NCBI RefSeq assembly: GCF_003952525.1
Contig: NZ_CP034451.1
Span: 3,844,001 to 3,908,000 of the forward strand
Length of the DNA: 64,000 bases
Source of the DNA: Mesorhizobium sp. M3A.F.Ca.ET.080.04.2.1
Lineage (GTDB): Bacteria > Pseudomonadota > Alphaproteobacteria > Rhizobiales > Rhizobiaceae
Direction: 5' to 3'
The notes under the pieces are model-generated. The model was not told the DNA's origin. It made no database searches and saw only the letters and a program-made list of their open reading frames with translations. Shown here one piece after another: positions 1-8,803 of the stretch. The position numbers and the translations under genes are program-made. Numbering within the stretch: the stretch's first letter is position 1; every line of letters starts with the position of its first letter.

Positions 1-1009
1 TGACCCCTTCGGCAAAGCCGTCGCCGACTTTCATCTGGCGAACGCGCTCGGCAAGCTTGGCGGCAAAGGCATCATAGACGCCCTCCTGAATATAGAGCCG
101 ATTGGCACAGACGCAGGTTTGCCCAGCATTGCGGTATTTGGAAACCATTGCGCCGTCGGCGGCGGCGTCGAGATCCGCGTCATCGAAAACGATGAAGGGC
201 GCGTTACCTCCGAGCTCGAGGCCGAGCTTTAAGATCTGCTCTGCGCCTTGCCGCATCAGTATTTTTCCGACATTGGTCGAGCCCGTGAACGTGACTTTCC
301 GAATCTTCTCATTGCGGCAGAATTCCTGACCGACCATCGCGGCATCGGTCGTGGTTAGCACAGAAAAAAGACCGAGTGGCAGGCCGGCGCGTTCGGCAAG
401 GACAGCCAGAGCGAGCGCGGATAGGGGCGTCTGAGCCGCAGGCTTTGATACCATGCTGCAGCCGGCAGCGATTGCCGGGGCCATCTTGCGGGCAAGCATT
501 GCATTCGGGAAGTTCCACGGCGTGATGGCCCCAACAACTCCGATGGGCTGCTTGATCACGATGATGCGCTTATCCGGCTGATGACCTGGAATGGTGTCGC
601 CGTAGACTCGCTTTGCTTCCTCACCGAACCACTCGACGTAGGATGCACCATAAAGAATCTCTCCCTTCGCCTCCGTCCATGGTTTCCCCATCTCTAGGGT
701 GAGGATAGTGGCAAGATCATCGACATTCGATACTATGAGGTCGTACAGTTTTCGCAGGACTGCGGCGCGCTCCTTACCCGTCCTTTTCGCCCAGTTCTTT
801 TGGGCAACATAGGCCGCCTCAATCGCCGACTTGACCTCCTCTTCACCGAGATCTGGAAGGGTTGCAAGGACTTCGCCGGTTGAGGGATTGGTGACCTCGA
901 ACGTGAGGCCCCTTGAACCTGCCGCTACCCACCCAGCCCCTACGAGAGCTTTATCCGTCACTAACGACTTGTCTTTTAACTTCGCTAGCACTGCTTCAGA
1001 AAGTGACAT
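1..1009 (-). CDS. gabD: NAD(P)-dependent aldehyde dehydrogenase, succinate-semialdehyde type (C-terminus outside window)
   Basis: This is the first 336 codons of a gene whose complete inverted copy lies at 53916-55394. It belongs to the aldehyde dehydrogenase superfamily, succinate-semialdehyde dehydrogenase group, which oxidises a semialdehyde to the acid in the cytosol. The LELGGNAP segment (catalytic Glu) and GQTCVCANR (catalytic Cys near residue 298) are both visible. The ATG at 1009 follows GGAGAA about 6 nt upstream. It lies 293 bp downstream of a truncated PLP-decarboxylase gene on the same strand. The visible sequence shows no lesion, but whether this copy is complete cannot be judged. 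The real substrate could be another short semialdehyde, such as aspartate semialdehyde. Confidence 0.85.
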   Translation of the reverse strand, partial: MSLSEAVLAKLKDKSLVTDKALVGAGWVAAGSRGLTFEVTNPSTGEVLATLPDLGEEEVKSAIEAAYVAQKNWAKRTGKERAAVLRKLYDLIVSNVDDLATILTLEMGKPWTEAKGEILYGASYVEWFGEEAKRVYGDTIPGHQPDKRIIVIKQPIGVVGAITPWNFPNAMLARKMAPAIAAGCSMVSKPAAQTPLSALALAVLAERAGLPLGLFSVLTTTDAAMVGQEFCRNEKIRKVTFTGSTNVGKILMRQGAEQILKLGLELGGNAPFIVFDDADLDAAADGAMVSKYRNAGQTCVCANRLYIQEGVYDAFAAKLAERVRQMKVGDGFAEGV

Positions 1010-1302
1010 TTAATTTCTCCCGTATTGGTGCGAGCCCAAGAGCCGCCGTATATTCCACCAGAGATAGAACTTTGCGCTCTAGCGGGCATTGTCTTGTTCA
1101 AGGATGGGCCGATCGCAGAAACGAAGAAATCGATCGCCACAGAACAGACTCCCTCTCTAGGAGGCCGGCTGACTGCCACACCGCGTCTAAGTCTGCCAGC
1201 GGTGAGGATTATCCCACCAACATCGGCGTGCGGCCTTTCAAGTACCCAGTCGGCTTCTCCATATTGAAATCGACCGTATAAACTTATGCTAATTATCCCC
1301 GG

Positions 1303-2138
1303 TTAGTCTAAGAATTCGTCGGAATAGACAACGGCTGGCGTAGGAACTCTGAACCCTTCACGCCGTACAACTTCAACGACCTTCTCAAGGTCATTCACCA
1401 GCAAGGTTATATATTCATCTCGCAGTGGTCCAAGTACAAATTGTATTGCCTCTGGCTCCTTTAGTATATTTATCTTCCACCCGTACTCCTTCATCCGGCT
1501 TGCAATTGAATAGATGTCAGAGTATTCGCTCCGTATTCCCACCACGTTAAGCTCAGCTCCGCCGACTATCTTCAAGCCGGGGCACTGTGCAACGAAGGCC
1601 AATATGGCATCTCTCAGCTTGAGGATTTGAGCAGCGCGAGAGAGGTAACCGTCCCGCCCCAGATAACGCATGACTGCCCAGGCCGAAGCGATTGCGCCTC
1701 CGCTTCGTGTTCCAGTGAGAACTGGTGAACGATAAAGTCCTGCTGCCCATGTGTCGAAAATGAAGGGTTGATGGCGGGCTACCTTATTTTTATAGAAAAC
1801 GCCCGACACTCCCTTGCCACTATAGCCGTACTTGTGAAAATCCGCCGAAATTGAGCTTACACCAGAGAGTCGAAAATCGAAGTCCGGAACGTCCCGTCCG
1901 AGCTCCCGCACAAAAGGCGCCAAAAACCCGCCAACGCAAGCATCCACATGCAACCAGATCCCGTGTTGGCTGGCAATTTCTGCTAATTCTCGAACTGGGT
2001 CACAAACGCCATGCGACCAGGACGGCATTGAGGCGAGCATCATGACTGTGTTTTCGCTAACTGCTTCAGACATTGCCGAGACGATTGCGCGAAAATTTTC
2101 ATCCACTGGAACGCGACGGATAGTATATCCGAAATACC
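1303..2138 (-). pseudogene. PLP-dependent decarboxylase, 5'-truncated by IS110 fragment
   Basis: This is the C-terminal 277 or so residues of the group II PLP decarboxylase found complete at 52339-53622. It keeps the PLP-lysine motif ADFHKYGYSGKG and everything after it. The first 149 residues are gone and are replaced in frame by part of an IS110 transposase. A 414-codon chimeric ORF therefore runs from 2547 to 1303. With no N-terminal domain it is unlikely to be active. The complete copy elsewhere shows that this is the derived, broken copy. Confidence 0.9.
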
Positions 2139-2450
2139 TTGGCACGCCGGTGCTCACGCGACACCGCACGCTGGCAGGGTGGATGGCATAGACCTCGATG
2201 TCGCGCGCCCGCAGCCAGCGCGCCAGCCAAAAGCCGTCGCCGGCCGCCTCATAGGCGACGGCGATCCGCTTGATTGTATGCCCGGCCTGGCCGGCTTCGT
2301 CGCGCAGCTTCAACAATGATGGCGCGTCGGCATCAATCTTCTTCAGCGGCTCATGGGGCGCCTCCTTCTGAAGAGTTGGTTCTAACAGCGCCGAAAGATG
2401 CCACACCCTCGCCGCTCGCCCATAGCATCTACGCCCCGGGACACGATCAA
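2139..2450 (-). mobile_element. IS110-family transposase fragment (N-terminal part)
   Basis: The minus strand encodes a typical IS110 N-terminal segment (residues like PLKKIDADAPSLLKL, then AVAYEA-GDGFWLARWLRAR, then IHPASV), the region around the DEDD catalytic domain. No complete transposase or terminal repeat is present. It is fused in frame to the truncated decarboxylase at 2138/2139. Confidence 0.8.
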
Positions 2451-2804
2451 GGTGGGAATTATCCGTCGCGTCACTGCAGAGAAAGATATTGAGCTTCTGG
2501 CTTAGCGATGAGCAGTTTTCGATTGGGCTTGAACGCATCCGAGGCAAGGATGCGCGCTCATGATCGCTGCGTGATCAGTGGTATCGTTCGTGCGGTAGGC
2601 GGCGGACGCTGGGCGACGCTCCGTCGGTCTGTGAACCGCGCAAGAAGATCGGCGCGGGGACCGGCTATCCCATTGGCCCCCAGTCTCTTGCTCCGTTGCT
2701 TCAGCGGCTGTCCTGACCATAGAGATTGGCCCGCCGGATGGACCTAAAAGAACAGCCGGCGGAAAATAATTCCGGCCAACCCGTAAATCTGGCCGCGGCA
2801 AAGA
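2451..2804. other. No gene recognised
   Basis: About 350 bp between the IS110 fragment and the MmgE/PrpD stop codon. Short ORFs on both strands have no recognisable family and look like insertion-sequence debris. Confidence 0.5.
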
Positions 2805-4163
2805 TCAGTGATCAAGTGGCGCAACGGTCAAACCGATCAGACGGTTAAGCCCTTTATTGTCCAATCGATCGAATGACAGCGCTATCGCTTCCATCTCCTC
2901 GGCCCTGCCATCGCTGATCAAACCGTTCGTGAAATTGACGTATTTGCTGTGGAACTCTTCCGCGCTCATGGGATTGTCGCGATCGCCTTTCGGCGTGCGC
3001 GGCTCCGACATGATTTGGCGGCCGTCCTTTAGGTAAAGCGTGACGTCGGCCCAACGCTTACCGACGCTGATGCGGGTGTAGTGCTCGGTTTCAACAAGCT
3101 CGGTGGCGTTGGAAATGCGTCGGATTTCTTCATCTTGCAGAACCTCCGGCAAAAGCTCCTGCGGCCCTATTTTGCCACGCACGATCATCGTCGCAACCGG
3201 GAACGCGATCGAATAGCTCATTTCGTCCAGCGTCTTCGGGTTGTGACCAGCAAGCCGAACGGCATTGTGAAACGTCTGAATCCGGACACGCGTCACATCG
3301 TTGCTGGAAAGGCAGTTGTCATGCATCAAGTCGCGCGCGGCATCGATCGATGGATGCGCCCAGCGACAGACCGGATAGGGTTTGTATGAGGTATCTTCAG
3401 CGACACGCCAAGCCTCTCCGAGATCGCACCACCACGGCTCGGCGCTGGCCCCCTCGGCCGTGATCGCCGGCGCGCCAGTGAAGCCGAGGTCAGCCAAATA
3501 GGCTGCCATGACGCCCGACGGCGCACCCCAGCCGACGCCGTCGCGCAGCATGGTTGGAAAATCGATGCAACGCATCATTTGGCTGCGAGGACCGTGGTAT
3601 TCTGCAATGCCCGCTGCATGGCGCGTCTGCTCCTGGCTGAGCCCCAGCAGTCGGGAGACTCCCGCCGCCACGCCGACCGCTGTCCACGCCCCTGAAGTGT
3701 GGTAGTCGGAGACGGTGCCGTGAAGCGTCAGACCCGCGCGGTAGGCAACCTCATAAGCAACGGCCAGCGCAACCATGAATTCCCTTCCAGAAATTGCGGC
3801 GCCCGAAGACCTAAGCGAATCCGCTACAGCGAGCAGCGCAGGAAACACCGCCGAGCCGGCGTGGCCCTTGCAGGGGCTGTTGTTGTCGTGCCCATCGATC
3901 GAATCAATGGTAAAAGCGCCGGCGAATGCCGCTCCCGCCGGGCTGACGGGGCGCCCGTCGAAAATCATCCTGGCCGCGCCGATTTCAGGCGACGACCGCC
4001 ATAGGCGATCGGCAATCTCCCTAGTGATCGACGAGATCTGCGTGGTTGCCCCCACCACCGCGACGCCGAGCGTGTCTGCAAAACTGCGCCTGAGAATGGC
4101 ACGGACCTCCTCGGGAATGGCATCGTAGGTCAGGCTAGCGGCAAATTCGGAAAAGGTAATCAT
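2805..4163 (-). CDS. MmgE/PrpD family protein
   Basis: This 452-residue protein has the length and pattern of the MmgE/PrpD family (2-methylcitrate dehydratase, cis-aconitate decarboxylase and relatives), which dehydrate or decarboxylate small tricarboxylates and related acids. Family landmarks are DTLGVAVVGA near residue 33, KGHAGSAVFPA around 118, SDYHTSGAWTAVGVAAG around 155 and the RWAHPSIDA region in the second half. No signal peptide is seen. The ATG at 4163 follows GAGG by 6 nt. It lies downstream of the EgtD-like gene on the same strand, so it is probably read from the NifA/sigma-54 promoter at 5882-5898. The substrate cannot be deduced; many members act on compounds other than methylcitrate, and no prpB or prpC is present. 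Confidence 0.85.
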   Translation of the reverse strand: MITFSEFAASLTYDAIPEEVRAILRRSFADTLGVAVVGATTQISSITREIADRLWRSSPEIGAARMIFDGRPVSPAGAAFAGAFTIDSIDGHDNNSPCKGHAGSAVFPALLAVADSLRSSGAAISGREFMVALAVAYEVAYRAGLTLHGTVSDYHTSGAWTAVGVAAGVSRLLGLSQEQTRHAAGIAEYHGPRSQMMRCIDFPTMLRDGVGWGAPSGVMAAYLADLGFTGAPAITAEGASAEPWWCDLGEAWRVAEDTSYKPYPVCRWAHPSIDAARDLMHDNCLSSNDVTRVRIQTFHNAVRLAGHNPKTLDEMSYSIAFPVATMIVRGKIGPQELLPEVLQDEEIRRISNATELVETEHYTRISVGKRWADVTLYLKDGRQIMSEPRTPKGDRDNPMSAEEFHSKYVNFTNGLISDGRAEEMEAIALSFDRLDNKGLNRLIGLTVAPLDH

Positions 4164-4194
4164 GTTAAACCTCGCACAATCTCTGATGCGGCCT

Positions 4195-4782
4195 TCAACG
4201 GGCCAATTCCCAAGATGATAATATTTTCCAGGGACACCTCCATCCTAGATAGCTTCGACACCGCATAACTTGGCAAATTCCGATGCCGTTAGAAGGCGGC
4301 TTCACCATCGGGCGACGTGCCGGATCCGCTTGTCGATTAGCCCCGCGCGGGCTTACGGTGCGGAGGCGTCTTCGATTGGGCTGCCCCGCGGCTAACCTCG
4401 GCGCCGATGTACGAACAACACGCGGATCAAGGTTACGGCCCTGACTTCGACACTTCTTCGTCCGGCGCCGACGCGAGGTTGCAATCAAAGCAGAATCGCC
4501 ACGTCCCATTCGACATTTTCCTTCTGAATCATGTGGATCCAGAACCGTCGAGACCGGCCTTACAGATGACGAGATAGGAAAGCATCGTCTAATTCGCGAC
4601 CGCGCTTTATTCCTGATCTGCGAAAACCGCGTCGGCAGCCCAGCGGCATCGCCGCCATAGACCATGCGCTTAGACATCGTCGTCGGTTGGCCCAGAGACA
4701 GAACGTGATCAGTCGGGTCGACTGGCTCAACTCCATCGAAACGAAACATGCCCATGACTAGGGCTCCGCGCTTCCGATTCAA
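4195..4782 (-). other. Arginine-rich ORF of doubtful status between egtD-like and MmgE/PrpD genes
   Basis: An open frame of 195 codons fills the space between two convincing genes on the same strand. The first 55 or so residues look protein-like (MFRFDGVEPVDPTDH and following). The rest is very rich in Arg and Ser and other frames are equally open, which suggests a decayed gene or spacer. I do not recognise a family. If only the beginning is real, it could be the remnant of a gene that once belonged to the operon. Confidence 0.2.
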
Positions 4783-4815
4783 TGTCCTCTCTCATCGCAT
4801 TTTCTCCAGGGGACG

Positions 4816-5844
4816 TCATGATTCGAGTTCTGTCGGCTCTGCACCGAGTTGAAACAGAGAAACCGCATATTGCTGGCGCGAGTCCGTCCAATGCTGAACC
4901 GGGCGGAAATTATACAGACCGAGCAGCTTGTGGAACGCACACAATTCAACCTTCCGCATGATCTCCGTCCTAATCATCTCTCCCTTCTCGAGATGAAAGG
5001 AGAAATTCAGACTTTTTAGATTGATCATTTGTTCCTGCATTGCTTCCAGATAGCTCTCCATTCGATACAGCGATTTATTATGGAATGCCACGTGCCGGAA
5101 CTGGAATGGATCAAAATCTCCACCGAAACGCCAGTTCAAATGTTGCAGGACACATAAGTTGGTCAGAATAGCTGTTTGATTATTGTAGGCCGCCTCTAGA
5201 ATTTTGGTTTCTTTGTCCAAATCCATCCCGACCAAAAGATAGTCGCCAGAAGACAAAGCCGATCGCGCCGATAGGAGGAGATCATGCAGTTCGTCATCGT
5301 GCATGTTCCCCATAGTGCTGCCGAGGCAAACTAAAAGCTTTGGTCCAATTAGATTGGCGACTTGCGCGAGTCCGGTCTGGTAGGTCCCGACAATTCCTAA
5401 GAAGTCCAAATCGTCTGTCACGGAGAGAACGTTCTCAGCCGCCCTCTCCAAGATCGAGCGATTAATGTCGATGGCAGCGTAAAAAGTGCGGCCGTGTTCC
5501 TTCAAGTAGGCATCAAATAAAAGAGTCGTTTTCTCGGCGTTTCCAGATCCCAGTTCAACGATAAAGATAGGACCTGTGATGTCGGCTATGGACCTTGCAT
5601 GTTCGGCTAGTATGTCCTTTTCTGTTCTGAACAGGTAATATGTTTCCTCGTGACAGAGACGTTCAAATAGGCGAGAACCTGCATCATCGTAGTAATAAAT
5701 GGAGTTCACGCTGCGCGGTGATTCCGATAACGACGCCACCAATAAGTCGCCCTTGAATAGCGTTTCTTCGGGTATGTCCGCGCCGAGGATCTCATATTTA
5801 TTGCGTGTAGCCACTGCGGTTGTCCCGGGACGATGTCGAGCCAT
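4816..5844 (-). CDS. egtD: EgtD-family SAM-dependent amino-acid N-alpha-methyltransferase
   Basis: This 342-residue protein matches the EgtD family (Methyltransf_33), which trimethylates the alpha-amino group of histidine with S-adenosylmethionine in ergothioneine synthesis. Landmarks in order are YYYDDAGSRLFERL, EETYYLFRTE, the SAM loop ELGSGNAEKT, LGSTMGNM, GMDLDKE and AAYNNQ. Residues that hold the amino acid backbone are kept (equivalents of Tyr56, Asn166, Tyr206 and Glu282 of mycobacterial EgtD). Two side-chain pocket positions differ: the equivalent of Met252 is Ser and of Ser284 is Met, so the substrate may not be histidine. Of two possible starts, the ATG at 5844 was chosen because GGAGGT lies 6 nt upstream. 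No egtB-like gene is visible. It is preceded by a consensus sigma-54 promoter and NifA site. Confidence 0.9.
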   Translation of the reverse strand: MARHRPGTTAVATRNKYEILGADIPEETLFKGDLLVASLSESPRSVNSIYYYDDAGSRLFERLCHEETYYLFRTEKDILAEHARSIADITGPIFIVELGSGNAEKTTLLFDAYLKEHGRTFYAAIDINRSILERAAENVLSVTDDLDFLGIVGTYQTGLAQVANLIGPKLLVCLGSTMGNMHDDELHDLLLSARSALSSGDYLLVGMDLDKETKILEAAYNNQTAILTNLCVLQHLNWRFGGDFDPFQFRHVAFHNKSLYRMESYLEAMQEQMINLKSLNFSFHLEKGEMIRTEIMRKVELCAFHKLLGLYNFRPVQHWTDSRQQYAVSLFQLGAEPTELES

Positions 5845-5881
5845 ACAGATACCTCCATTCAAGAACGGTGTACTGGGGACG

Positions 5882-5898
5882 CGCAAAAGCCGTGCCAG
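5882..5898 (-). promoter_or_regulatory. Sigma-54 (-24/-12) promoter of the egtD-like gene
   Basis: On the minus strand this reads CTGGCACGGCTTTTGCG, matching the RpoN consensus YTGGCACG-N4-TTGC at every fixed position. The -12 GC lies 39 bp before the ATG at 5844, leaving a short leader that contains the GGAGGT ribosome site. Confidence 0.88.
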
Positions 5899-5987
5899 TT
5901 TCGCCGATGAGAGCGTTGGAAAGTCTTTTTCCGAATGTTGTTCAATGACTTAAATGGGGTGCAGTGGAGCAAAAAGCCGTTACATTG

Positions 5988-6003
5988 TGTGGGGGAGCCG
6001 ACA
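5988..6003. promoter_or_regulatory. NifA upstream activator site (TGT-N10-ACA)
   Basis: TGT GGGGGAGCCG ACA is a perfect match to the NifA binding consensus. It lies about 93 bp upstream of the -24 element of the egtD-like promoter, the usual distance for NifA activation. Confidence 0.82.
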
Positions 6004-6335
6004 GACCCGACAGCAGGGTGTCGGATACCGGCATTGGATCAAGTGTTGGAAGAATGGGCGGCCATGAAGCTGCTGATGAGGCAACCTCGCGATTGCGCTG
6101 AATCAGTATGAGGTCATTGGCGTGGTCCCGCGCCACCGTGACGACCGCCCGGGCTTGCCACGAAGGCCGGCATGAGACCTGCTGCGTTGCCGGTGGCCTG
6201 GAGCTCCAGACGGGCTACAGGAAGATACGTCACAGACACCTCGGTCAAGATGCGTCCAGAGCGTCGATTGATGATGAGCATTTCGTGAGTGCGTGTTTCG
6301 GTCCAGATTCTTTCGGGGCGAAGGGGGATTTGCCT
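6004..6335. other. No gene recognised
   Basis: About 330 bp between the NifA site and the start of an IS630 transposase. It probably contains the end of that element. Its terminal repeat could not be identified because the other end is degraded. Confidence 0.4.
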
Positions 6336-6447
6336 ATGGGACCAGCAGTTCAGTTGCCGACAGACAATTCGGCTTCGGAGCTTCGCCGGTTGGCACGGGC
6401 TTCGAAGGACGCGCGGCAGAGCAGCCGTTTGCTTTCGCTAGAGCCTT

Positions 6448-7395
6448 TCAGGTTTTGACGGAAGCATATCCGGCATTGAAGAAGTAATTGCTGCATTCGC
6501 CGGGCTGGATTGAGGAGACGAGGCAGCCGACGTGTTGCCATGTCTCCTCGATGGTTCCCTTCTGAGCCACGCGCATCCAGTGCTTGATCTTGGCGAAGGC
6601 CTGCTCGATCGGGTTGAGGTCGGGCGAGTATGGCGGCAGATACCAGAGCCTTGCGCCGGCGGCTCGGATCATCTGCCGGACGGCGGCCGACTTGTGGGAG
6701 CCAAGATTGTCCATGATGACGATGTCGCCGGGCTCGAGCACAGGCAAGAGCTGTTGCTCGACATAGGCGCGGAAGCACTGACCGTTGATCGGTCCGTCGA
6801 AGACGCAAGGCGCCGTCAGCCGGTCGTGGCGCAAAGCGCCGAGAAAAGTCAGCGTGCGCCAGTGGCCGTGCGGGGCAAAGCCGCGCAGGCGCTTGCCTCG
6901 TGGTCCCCAGCCCCGCAGCGGCGCCATGTTGGTCTTGATCCACGTTTCGTCAATGAACACCAGCCGTCTCGGATCGAGACCGGACTGCCAGGATCGCCAG
7001 CGTTGCCGCCGGCGGGCAATATCAGCACGGGCCTGCTCAAGGGCGAACAGTGTTTTTTTTGAACCGCAGCCCCTCGCGCGCAGGAACCGCCACACCGTAT
7101 CGTGCGATACCTTCACCCCGCGCGCCGCCAGCTCATCCTTCAACCTGTGCAGCGACAGATGCGGTGTCTGGTTGATCCGCTCCGCGATGAAGGCACGGTG
7201 CGGCTCCAGCACGCGCTTGCGATGACCGCCCACCTTGCCGGGCGCGACAGACCCGCTCGAACGGTAGCGCTGAGACCACTACACCGCCGACGATACGGCA
7301 ATGCCGAAACGAGCTGCGACCGATCGGCAGCTTTCGCCCGCCTCGATCGCACCAACAACACGCTCACGAAGATCATTCGAAAGAGGTCGCGTCAT
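6448..7395 (-). pseudogene. IS630 transposase of element 2, with an internal amber stop
   Basis: From the ATG at 7395 the frame encodes a 315-residue IS630 transposase, except that codon 39 (7279-7281) is TAG. The flanking residues VSSAV and WSQRYRSSGSVAPGK join normally across it, so a Lys codon probably became TAG. All three catalytic acidic motifs are present: FIDETWIK, IVIMDNLGSHK and YSPDLNPIEQAF. Without readthrough only a short helix-turn-helix peptide would be made. Confidence 0.88.
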
Positions 7396-7433
7396 CCGAT
7401 GCTGGCCTCCACTCCAGCCAGCATCTTGATGGG

Positions 7434-8803
7434 GTGGACGGCCCCCGACCCAGCGGCATCGCAATGTGCCAAGATGGCGTTGTCAAAGGACCATCAGAGG
7501 GAAGGAACCGTCCGCATGCAAGTTATCACGATCGGATTGGATATCGCCAAGAACGTCTTTCAAGTTCACGGCGTCGATAATGCAGGAAACGCGGTGCTCC
7601 GTCGAAAAGTTCGGCGCGATCAGCTTATTCCGTTGCTTCGCGATATGCAGCCGTGCCTCATCGGCATGGAGGCCTGCGCGACGGCGCACCATTGGGCGCG
7701 GGAGCTGATTGCACTCGGGCATGTGGTCAAGTTGATGCCGCCGGCTTACGTAAAGGCCTACGTCAAGCGCAACAAGAACGATGCGGCCGACGCGGAAGCG
7801 ATCTGCGAGGCGGTGACGCGACCGACAATGCGGTTCGTGGCTGTCAAATCGGCGGATGCCCAGAGCATTCTGATGCTTCATCGGGCTCGCCACCTCTTGG
7901 TTCGGCAGCGCACAGCGCAAATCAGCGCGATGCGGGCGCATCTGGCCGAGTATGGCGTCGTCGCACCGAAGGGCCGGGCCCATGTCCGTGGTCTAATCGA
8001 AGCTCTTGACAAGGGCGATGGGCCGCTCCCCGCGATGGCGCGACAGGTTCTTATCCTCCTCGCCCGAACGATCGAAGGGCTTGGCGCACAAATCCGGAAG
8101 ATCGAGATCGAGCTTCTGGCGTGGTATCGCACGAACCAGGTCTGCCGGCGGCTTTCAACCATTCCCGGAATCGGCTTCATCACGGCGACCGCCCTCGCTG
8201 CCACCGTCGTCGACGCAAAAGTCTTCCGCTCCGGTCGTCAATTCGCTGCTTGGCTCGGCCTTGTTCCAAAACAACATTCCTCCGGTGGCAAAGACAGAAT
8301 GGGAGGAATCTCGAAGATGGGAGATCGCTATTTACGGCATCTCCTCGTCGTCGGCGCCACGGCGGTCATCCGATACACGCGGCGAAAAGCGACGACCGTC
8401 AGTACCTGGGCGAACCAGTTGCTCGAGCGTAAGCCGGCACGGCTGGTCACAGTCGCTGTCGCCAACAAGGTAGCGCGGATCGCCTGGGCGGTGATGGCGC
8501 GTGAGGAAAACTACCGCGCGACGCCGTCAATGGCTCGAGGGTAACGACGGTCGCGCGAAATGACATCCAGTTTGGGCAGGAGAGAACGACATCAGTGATG
8601 CAGATCCGGTCAAGCCGGGGATCGGGAGAACCTGAGTGATTCAACGCGCATCGCAGCGCGGCAGCTTGATGAGGGCCCGATCCACCGACACCATCATGGC
8701 CAGCGGCCTGAGGCCGCACAAAAACAGGCCGAACACATGAATGAACCTGACCGCTTCAGTATTGCCATTGTCAGAATCTTCTTGCTCAACGGGGGCCGTC
8801 CAC
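7434..8803. mobile_element. IS110-family element (IS1111-like, subterminal inverted repeats)
   Basis: A 13-bp sequence GTGGACGGCCCCC at 7434-7446 is repeated inverted at 8791-8803, flanking a complete IS110 transposase gene. Subterminal repeats of this size are a feature of the IS1111 group. The element lies inside IS630 element 2, upstream of that element's transposase start, making the third level of nesting. Confidence 0.85.
7516..8544 (+). CDS. IS110-family transposase
   Basis: A complete 342-residue DEDD transposase. The N-terminal catalytic domain starts TIGLDIAKNVFQVHG and contains LIGMEACATAHHWAREL and KNDAADAEAI. The C-terminal transposase_20 domain contains STIPGIGFITATALAAT and FAAWLGLVPKQHSSGGK. 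The ATG at 7516 was chosen because alignment to the family begins there; an open frame extends upstream without similarity. The intact gene suggests this is the most recently arrived element of the nested set. Confidence 0.92.
   Translation: MQVITIGLDIAKNVFQVHGVDNAGNAVLRRKVRRDQLIPLLRDMQPCLIGMEACATAHHWARELIALGHVVKLMPPAYVKAYVKRNKNDAADAEAICEAVTRPTMRFVAVKSADAQSILMLHRARHLLVRQRTAQISAMRAHLAEYGVVAPKGRAHVRGLIEALDKGDGPLPAMARQVLILLARTIEGLGAQIRKIEIELLAWYRTNQVCRRLSTIPGIGFITATALAATVVDAKVFRSGRQFAAWLGLVPKQHSSGGKDRMGGISKMGDRYLRHLLVVGATAVIRYTRRKATTVSTWANQLLERKPARLVTVAVANKVARIAWAVMAREENYRATPSMARG

Larger units (their letters stand above)
1..2138. repeat. Long inverted repeat, left copy (pairs with 52787-54924)
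   Basis: Position x here pairs with 54925 minus x on the other strand. Every reading frame compared is identical between the two copies, so identity is about 100 percent. It covers the visible part of gabD, the intergenic region and the last two thirds of the PLP-decarboxylase gene. The right boundary, at 2138, is exactly where the decarboxylase coding sequence joins an IS110 fragment. The left boundary is outside the window. Confidence 0.95.
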
